Of a DNA stretch of 64,000 bases, positions 58,943-64,000 are shown in pieces. Origin of the DNA: Nitritalea halalkaliphila LW7 (GTDB taxonomy: Bacteria > Bacteroidota > Bacteroidia > Cytophagales > Cyclobacteriaceae). The position numbers and the translations under genes are program-made. The notes beneath the pieces are model-generated. The model had not been told where the DNA came from, searched no databases, and saw only the letters and a program-made list of their open reading frames with translations. Positions within the stretch are counted from its first letter, which is position 1, and every line of letters begins with the position of its first letter. Location: assembly GCF_000265075.1 (NCBI RefSeq), contig NZ_AJYA01000021.1, positions 5,001-69,000 of the forward strand. The letters run 5' to 3'.

Positions 58943-59809
58943 TTATTCCGCACCCTGCTCTGGGAAAGCCACATGGATCTTGCCCTCGAACGGATCTAAG
59001 ATAAAGAGAGAAGACTCCCGAATGATTTGATTGCCTAAAAGCACCTTGGTTTCGAAATTTCCCTCCATTTCCTTTAAGAGTGCACGCTTGATACGATGGC
59101 CAAGGAAACTGTAATCACTCACTATCTCTTCCTTGCACTCCAATGCAGATACCGCTAAGGTCGTTAATTTAGAAGCTTCTACCTGCTGATCAAGGGATAC
59201 TGGCTGCTCCATAAACGCTTCTTGTCGGTAAACTGTGCTAAGCAAACTAGCATTGCGAGAACTGAACTGAGCGCGCGTCGCGGAATCGGAATCAGAATCG
59301 TCTTTTAAATCCACCACGATGTAGCCCGGCGCCCCACGGGTGTCGAAAGCCAAAGAAACAGCCCCTTCAGGTGCTTTCATATTTTCTTTACGCACCGTAA
59401 CCTCTTGTTTTTCTTGATCGAAACTCCACGCTAGCTCTTGAATAATATGCAAGCCTAGCAGACCATCATAAGCAAAAAAGTCGAAGAACCCATCTTCGAC
59501 CCTGGCCACCACTGCCTCCACAGAGTCCAGGCGAACACCTCCCACTTGAAAATCGAGTAAATAAACCACGTCACTAGGAACACCATTCATATTGACCTGA
59601 CGATGCGGACGCAACCCCTGCTTGTTGACGAAATCTTCCTGAATAAGGGTCACCTCCGAATCCGTAGCGAAAGATAAGGTGGCAGGAACCCCCGCCGCTT
59701 GAACATCCAGAACCAGTTCCTGCCGCTCATTAAGCGAATACGTGCTTGGCTTGTGCTCCTTACAAGCTACACAGGCGACCCAAACAGATAAAAACATTAA
59801 TTTACGCAT
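58943..59809 (-). CDS. Retropepsin-like aspartyl protease fold lipoprotein, catalytic Asp missing
   Basis: 288 aa, intact. Lipobox WVACVACKE. VPATLSFATDSEVTLIQEDFVNKQGL occupies the position of the retropepsin active-site strand (usually FDTGA/S.VTLI), but here D-T-G reads A-T-D. DGFFDFFAYDGLLGLHIIQELAWSFDQEKQEVTV matches the family's DGILG..FL....D segment. The C-terminal half repeats similar strands (KVLLGNQIIRESSLFILDPFEGKI), as in a two-lobe or tandem arrangement. Probably a non-catalytic or altered member. Function unknown. Confidence 0.68.
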   Translation of the reverse strand: MRKLMFLSVWVACVACKEHKPSTYSLNERQELVLDVQAAGVPATLSFATDSEVTLIQEDFVNKQGLRPHRQVNMNGVPSDVVYLLDFQVGGVRLDSVEAVVARVEDGFFDFFAYDGLLGLHIIQELAWSFDQEKQEVTVRKENMKAPEGAVSLAFDTRGAPGYIVVDLKDDSDSDSATRAQFSSRNASLLSTVYRQEAFMEQPVSLDQQVEASKLTTLAVSALECKEEIVSDYSFLGHRIKRALLKEMEGNFETKVLLGNQIIRESSLFILDPFEGKIHVAFPEQGAE

Positions 59810-59826
59810 AGCATAAAGAAATTAGC

Positions 59827-59846
59827 GGGCTGCCTCAAGGCAGCCC
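59827..59846 (-). terminator. Hairpin GGGCTGCC-loop-GGCAGCCC
   Basis: Perfect 8 bp stem with a four-base loop at 59827-59846. On the minus strand it is followed by GCTAATTTCTTT, a weak T-tract, and lies between a short open frame and the gene starting at 59809. It may terminate or stabilise a short upstream transcript. Confidence 0.5.
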
Positions 59847-59856
59847 AAGTGAAACA

Positions 59857-59990
59857 TTATTTAGAATTATTGCCTTTTTTCACCGTAATCGTAACCGAGC
59901 AGTCGGAGCAGTTTACATTGACCGAACTAGATCCCGGCTGATTGGTACTTGGGTAAAAGTACCCTCCTTCCGTACCTAAAAAAGAACGGA
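59857..59990 (-). other. Short open frame between two terminators, no start codon seen
   Basis: A frame open from about 59990 to a TAA complementary to 59857-59859 reads FLGTEGGYFYPSTNQ and ends NCSDCSVTITVKKGNNSK. It has a CxxC pair and strand-like ending. There is no ATG, GTG or TTG in a convincing place; a homopolymer error upstream (T7 and T6 runs) could hide it. It is bounded by hairpins at 59827-59846 and 59992-60023, so it could be a small independent gene, but this is weak. Confidence 0.3.
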
Positions 59991-59991
59991 A

Positions 59992-60023
59992 TAAAAAAAG
60001 CAGCCCAAAATTCTTGGGCTGCT
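59992..60023 (-). terminator. Intrinsic terminator of the BNR-repeat protein gene
   Basis: Minus-strand stem AGCAGCCCAAG / TTTGGGCTGCT followed by TTTTTTT, 34 bp after the stop of the gene at 60057-63212. Confidence 0.85.
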
Positions 60024-60056
60024 CTTAAATTCGCATGCAGTTACTTCTATGAAACC

Positions 60057-63000
60057 TTAAAAAATCGGCTCCAACTGCATTTTACTCGCATTTACTTTTT
60101 GCTCGAAAGGCTTCCACTCTTCCTCTACAAAACGCGTATACACTTCCATCGCTTCAGCTACCGCCTCGCGCGCATGGGTAAGTAAACGCTGCTCGGTCTC
60201 TCCCGGAGCGCCGATAGAAGAAGAAGCATAGCGACGCGGTGCACTTAAATGCGACATCGTCGTCGGGAAGAGGTTGCGAACGATACCCTGACCCTCGCGC
60301 GAAGGACCATAGAAGGCCTCATTCACCGCTTTCATGGCCTCTTGGAGGGCCTTAGCCGCCTTAGCCAGCTCTTTCTGCTCCTCAGAGCTACCATCTTTTA
60401 CGAAGTCCAGTACCTTTTGCGCGGCAGCGCGCATCTCAGCTACATGCCCCATCACTTCCATCACCTCAGCACTTAATGCTTCCGTTTCTTGGATAAACTG
60501 ATCCCGCGCGATTAAATCGGCCTGCTTCGGATCTGTACGTGGGTCAGAGAATAAACGAATCGAAGTCTCTGCCTGCTCCTCGCCGTACTGCATGCGCACC
60601 GTATACGTTCCCGGAAGCGCTGGACCACCGCCCGCCTCATAGAAACCACGGCGCGGACGACGACTTGGCGTTTCCACACTAGCCTTCCGATCCATGCCCC
60701 AAACCACTCGGTTCAAGCCCTTCCTTGGAACAGTCTTAAACGTACGAATTACCTCGCCAGAAGAGGCTACCAGCTGAATGCTCACCGTGTCCGGCTTGCT
60801 TTTCGCCTCATCATGGAAGAAAAACTGGATCGGAGCACCGAAAGATCTGTTCTCCCCAGCATACTTAGCATCCGCCATAAAGCGCTCACCATGGGGCTGA
60901 TCGATCGACACCTGATACGCATCATTCGGCTGAATCGCCGTCAACTTTGCCGCAGGCAATTTACCTCCATTCGCCGCTAAAAGGCGAAGAGGCTTCACAT
61001 CATCCAAAACATAAAGCGAGCGCCCAAAGGTCCCGATCACCAAGTCCGACTCGCGCTCCTGCATGACCATATCATAGGTAGAAACCGCTTTCGGATAGCC
61101 ATGACGCCACTGCTGCCAGTTTTTAGCACCATCGAAACTCACATATAGCCCGAACTCGGTCCCTAAAAACACCAAGTTCGGCTCGACAGGATCCTGTAAA
61201 ATGCTCAAGGTATAGCCCCAAACCTTCGAATCATCGGCGATGCGCTCATAGGTCTTACCAAAATCCTTCGTGCGGTACGCATAGGCACTGAAGTCGTTAT
61301 TACGATAATTATTCGCCACGACCCATGCTTCGCCAGCATCGTAACGGCTTGCCTGCAGCTGAGGAATCCAACTCGCCTTCGGCAGGCCACGCAGGTTCAT
61401 GCTCGTATTCGTCCAAGTCTTCCCACCATCACGGGTCACCTGCACATTACCGTCATCGGTTCCCACCCAGATCACATCAGGATCTACCGGGCTCGGCGCG
61501 ATGGCCAAAATAGTCGTATGATTCTCAGCCCCAGTGATATCAAAGGTCAAGCCCCCCGTTTCCTGTTGCTTCTGCTTCTCCGGATCATCTGTGGTGAGGT
61601 CTGGGCTGATAATTTCCCAGGTCTCTCCCCGATCCGTGCTCTTGTGCAGGAACTGGCTACCATAATAGATCGTGGCTGCATCGTGCGGAGACTGCGCGAT
61701 CGCCGCGTTCCAGTTGAAACGTAAAAACACATCCTTATCCGGGTGCGTCGGGCGAATCACCCGCTTTTGGCCCGTTTCCTTATCGTAGCGCGCCACATTT
61801 CCCCCCTGCGACATGGCATAACCATAGCGCGAATCTTCTGGATCCGGCACCACATCGAAGCCATCACCGAACATAAGCTCCTGCCAGTAGGTGTTGCGAA
61901 TCCCATCGCGACGCCACACATAAGCAGGACCCACCCAGCTGCCATTATCCTGAAGGCCACCATAAATATTATAAGGTAGCTCATTGTCCACATTCACATG
62001 GTACCACTGGCCTACAGGCAGGCCTTCGGCAAAGTACCAGGTCTTGCCCCCATCGCGTGTGATGTTTAGGCCACCATCATTCCCATCGATCATAAACTTA
62101 GGATCTTCTGGGTGAATATACCAAGCATGGTGATCCGGGTGTACCCCGCTGTAGCTCAGCAGCTGACGAAAACTTCTGCCCCCATCCTCACTCATGCCCA
62201 CTCGGGAATACAGTGTGTACAGGCGGTCCTCATTTTTCGGATCGGCATAAATCTCAAAATAATAGAATGGCCTATCGCCGATTTCTGGCTTGTCATTCAC
62301 CATGCGGAAATTTTTTCCGCCGTCCTGCGACACGTAAAGCGCATTCTTGGAAGATTCCACCAGCGCATAGACCTTTTGAGAATTCGCCTTCGAAATCGCT
62401 AAGCCCATGCGGCCAAGATCGCCCTTAGGCAAGCCATTCTTATCGTCTAAGCGCTTCCAGTTGTCCCCACCATCGATGGTCACATACAAGCCAGAAGAAG
62501 CTCCTCCTGAGGTAAAAAACCAAGGATAGCGTCTGTGCTCCCACATATTGACGAAAAGCTTGTTTGGATTATTGGGATCCATAATCATCTCTCCCACACC
62601 TGTTTTTTCATCTACATACAGGATTTTCTTCCACGTCTTTCCGCCGTCCGTAGTTTTATACACGCCACGCTCTTCCTGCGTCCCCCATGGAGAACCGATC
62701 GCTCCCACATAAACCGTGTTCGGATCATCCGGATGCACGATGATGCGGTGAATCGCACGCGTTTTCTCTAAGCCCATCAGCTCCCAGGTCTCGCCCGCAT
62801 CTAAAGAGCGGTACACGCCATAGCCTAAATTAAGTGAGTTCCGCGGATTTCCTTCCCCAGTTCCCACCCAAATGATGTTTGGATTTTTCTGATAGATACT
62901 GATCGCACCGATACTATGTACTTTTTCCTCATCGAAAATCGGCTCCCAGGTGATCCCTCCTGAGGTAGACTTCCATATCCCCCCCGAGGCCGCCCCCGCA

Positions 63001-63212
63001 TAGATAATATTCGGATTCGCATGCACCGCGTCGATGGCAGTGATTCGCCCACTCATGGCGGAAGGCCCTATGGAGCGCGCCTTCATCGGCGCAAAAAGGT
63101 CCAGGTCAACCCCTTCCTGGGCATGGGTACTTTGGGCGAAGCCCCCGAAGAGGAGCAGCAGCCAAAGCGCCTTCCAGTAGTGGCCGAAGCTGTGGTAGAA
63201 ACTTTTCATCAT
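60057..63212 (-). CDS. Secreted BNR/sortilin (VPS10)-like beta-propeller protein
   Basis: 1,051 aa, intact. Signal peptide (ALWLLLLFGGFAQSTHA). Residues ~25-730 contain many Asp-box (BNR) repeats, such as KSTSGGITWEP, RSLDAGETWEL, KTTDGGKTWKKI, VTIDGGDNWKRL, KSTDRGETWEI, VTRDGGKTWTNT and RTKDFGKTYE, which build one large or two stacked propellers as in VPS10/sortilin and xyloglucanase-like proteins. FGRSLYVLDDVKPLR closes that part. The rest (~750-1051) has a beta domain (PGTYTVRMQYGEEQAETSIRLF) and a helical C-terminus. Widespread in Bacteroidota as a periplasmic or surface protein; substrate unknown, glycosidase activity not shown. Confidence 0.87.
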   Translation of the reverse strand: MMKSFYHSFGHYWKALWLLLLFGGFAQSTHAQEGVDLDLFAPMKARSIGPSAMSGRITAIDAVHANPNIIYAGAASGGIWKSTSGGITWEPIFDEEKVHSIGAISIYQKNPNIIWVGTGEGNPRNSLNLGYGVYRSLDAGETWELMGLEKTRAIHRIIVHPDDPNTVYVGAIGSPWGTQEERGVYKTTDGGKTWKKILYVDEKTGVGEMIMDPNNPNKLFVNMWEHRRYPWFFTSGGASSGLYVTIDGGDNWKRLDDKNGLPKGDLGRMGLAISKANSQKVYALVESSKNALYVSQDGGKNFRMVNDKPEIGDRPFYYFEIYADPKNEDRLYTLYSRVGMSEDGGRSFRQLLSYSGVHPDHHAWYIHPEDPKFMIDGNDGGLNITRDGGKTWYFAEGLPVGQWYHVNVDNELPYNIYGGLQDNGSWVGPAYVWRRDGIRNTYWQELMFGDGFDVVPDPEDSRYGYAMSQGGNVARYDKETGQKRVIRPTHPDKDVFLRFNWNAAIAQSPHDAATIYYGSQFLHKSTDRGETWEIISPDLTTDDPEKQKQQETGGLTFDITGAENHTTILAIAPSPVDPDVIWVGTDDGNVQVTRDGGKTWTNTSMNLRGLPKASWIPQLQASRYDAGEAWVVANNYRNNDFSAYAYRTKDFGKTYERIADDSKVWGYTLSILQDPVEPNLVFLGTEFGLYVSFDGAKNWQQWRHGYPKAVSTYDMVMQERESDLVIGTFGRSLYVLDDVKPLRLLAANGGKLPAAKLTAIQPNDAYQVSIDQPHGERFMADAKYAGENRSFGAPIQFFFHDEAKSKPDTVSIQLVASSGEVIRTFKTVPRKGLNRVVWGMDRKASVETPSRRPRRGFYEAGGGPALPGTYTVRMQYGEEQAETSIRLFSDPRTDPKQADLIARDQFIQETEALSAEVMEVMGHVAEMRAAAQKVLDFVKDGSSEEQKELAKAAKALQEAMKAVNEAFYGPSREGQGIVRNLFPTTMSHLSAPRRYASSSIGAPGETEQRLLTHAREAVAEAMEVYTRFVEEEWKPFEQKVNASKMQLEPIF

Positions 63213-63402
63213 ATTCTTTTAAAATTTATCACCAAAAAAGATGATTCTTTCGTGGCCAGCCTACCGCTTTTTATTTAAAGGAAAAATAGGGGGATAAATG
63301 GGTGCCCGAAGGCCGAGGCCAAAACAAATGCGGTATTTTACAGGACTGGTTTTGGGGGCTACTTAAATTTGCTTTATTTTATGGCAAAAAAAGAAGCTAA
63401 TC
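63213..63402. other. Divergent intergenic region between BNR protein and M1 peptidase
   Basis: 190 bp AT-rich spacer between two divergent starts. It must hold both promoters. The segment TTAAATTTGCTTTATTTTATGG near 63362-63383 resembles a TTTG plus TA-rich -7 arrangement for the plus-strand gene, but the match to TAnnTTTG is incomplete. Confidence 0.35.
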
Positions 63403-64000
63403 ATGCAGAGAAATGTGATTTTAGGAGCAGCCGTCTGGCTGATGGCCTGTATCTCCCTGGCAGAAGCGCAGGTGGAACGCTGGCAGCAGCGTGTAAAATA
63501 CGACATGGATGTCACCATGAACACGGAAACCAACCGCTACCGAGGTACCCAGCAGCTGGCCTACACGAATAACTCTCCCGACACGCTAACCCGTGCTTTT
63601 TACCACCTATACTATAATGCCTTTCAGCCGGGCAGCATGATGGATGTACGCTCACGCACCATCGGAGATCCGGACCGCCGCGTGATGGACCGTATCGCCA
63701 ACTTAAAAGCGGATGAAATCGGGTATCTACAGGTAGAAAAGCTCTCCATGAATGGCAAGCCAGTACCTTTCGAACATGTGGAAACCATCCTGGAAGTGAA
63801 CCTCACAGAGCCGATCTTACCCGGTCAGACCGTGGTATTCGACATGGAATTTGAGGGGCAGGTCCCCCTGCAAATCCGACGTGCAGGGCGTGATAACCGC
63901 GAAGGTATCCGCTACTCCATGGCGCAGTGGTACCCGAAAATGGCCGCTTACGATGTGCGCGGCTGGCATGCCAATCCCTACATCGGCCGTGAATTTTATG
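63403..64000 (+). CDS. M1-family metallopeptidase, N-terminal part (runs off window)
   Basis: 199 codons are present and open to the window end. The ATG at 63403 starts a signal peptide (QRNVILGAAVWLMACISLAEAQ). The mature start has WQQRVKYDMDVTMNTETNRYRGTQQLAYTNNSPDTL..FYHLYYNAFQPGSMMD, the N-terminal beta domain of exported M1 aminopeptidases of Bacteroidota. YSMAQWYPKMAAYDVRGWHANPYIGREFY is the conserved segment leading into the catalytic domain. The zinc site HExxH lies beyond the window. Likely a periplasmic or secreted aminopeptidase. Confidence 0.9.
   Translation, partial: MQRNVILGAAVWLMACISLAEAQVERWQQRVKYDMDVTMNTETNRYRGTQQLAYTNNSPDTLTRAFYHLYYNAFQPGSMMDVRSRTIGDPDRRVMDRIANLKADEIGYLQVEKLSMNGKPVPFEHVETILEVNLTEPILPGQTVVFDMEFEGQVPLQIRRAGRDNREGIRYSMAQWYPKMAAYDVRGWHANPYIGREFY

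Noticed and set aside
1-64000. CRISPR arrays, rRNA and tRNA genes, prophage or plasmid functions
   Set aside because: I looked for regularly spaced repeats, rRNA motifs, tRNA T-loops followed by CCA, and integrase, capsid or replication genes and saw none. Short or divergent tRNAs could be missed without a covariance search.

Overview
The window comes from a member of the phylum Bacteroidota. It carries a two-subunit helicase-nuclease with Bacteroidota-type subunits, DAHP synthase fused to a type II chorismate mutase, an LptD-like outer membrane assembly protein, the neighbourhood pdxA / DUF177 / rpmF / fabH / efp / accB / accC, and secreted BNR-repeat and M1-peptidase proteins. Promoter candidates fit the Bacteroidota TTTG...TAnnTTTG pattern, and Shine-Dalgarno sites are mostly weak. 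The moderate-to-high GC and the gene set suggest a Cytophagia- or Saprospiria-like lineage, but the sequence alone does not settle the class. I saw no rRNA, tRNA, CRISPR array, phage or plasmid backbone.

Layout. 0-7.5 kb (minus): AddA- and AddB-like subunits, then a DAHP synthase/chorismate mutase paralogue. 7.6-12.0 kb (plus): an AT-rich patch of four small exported barrel-like proteins. One of them is split by a 1,565 bp IS3-family element with a perfect 4 bp target duplication. 12.0-21.6 kb (minus): a YdiJ-like flavoprotein, then an aromatic amino acid operon (DAHP synthase/CM, aroB, aroA, pheA, aminotransferase, tyrA). It is preceded by what looks like a classical attenuator: a leader peptide with a run of nine Tyr/Phe codons, an antiterminator and a terminator. 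21.8-30.5 kb: phosphopantetheinyl transferase, WD40 protein, LptD-like protein, amidase, acyl-CoA carboxylase beta, SirB1-like and TspO-related proteins. 30.5-41.2 kb (minus): DUF4268, ChaN-like, folB, DivIVA-like, arginine deiminase, two lipoproteins, sugar-nucleotide enzymes, glycosyltransferase, HIT protein, greA. 41.4-50.7 kb: 2-hydroxyacid dehydrogenase, mgtE and rsmA (minus), then the pdxA-to-accC lipid and translation cluster (plus). 50.8-57.4 kb (minus): tripartite RND efflux system with an AraC-type regulator. 57.5-64 kb: double-VOC protein, a retropepsin-like protein without its catalytic Asp, a large BNR/VPS10-like secreted protein, and the start of an M1 aminopeptidase.

Quality. 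About 35 single-base indels break reading frames throughout the window, including in essential genes (rpmF, accC, fabH, aroA, rsmA). Most are one missing base in a C/G run (typically GCCC read as GCC). This is best explained by uncorrected long-read homopolymer error, not gene decay. Such genes are given below as single restored CDSs, with the break positions named. The only disruption that is clearly biological is the IS insertion at 8701-10265.
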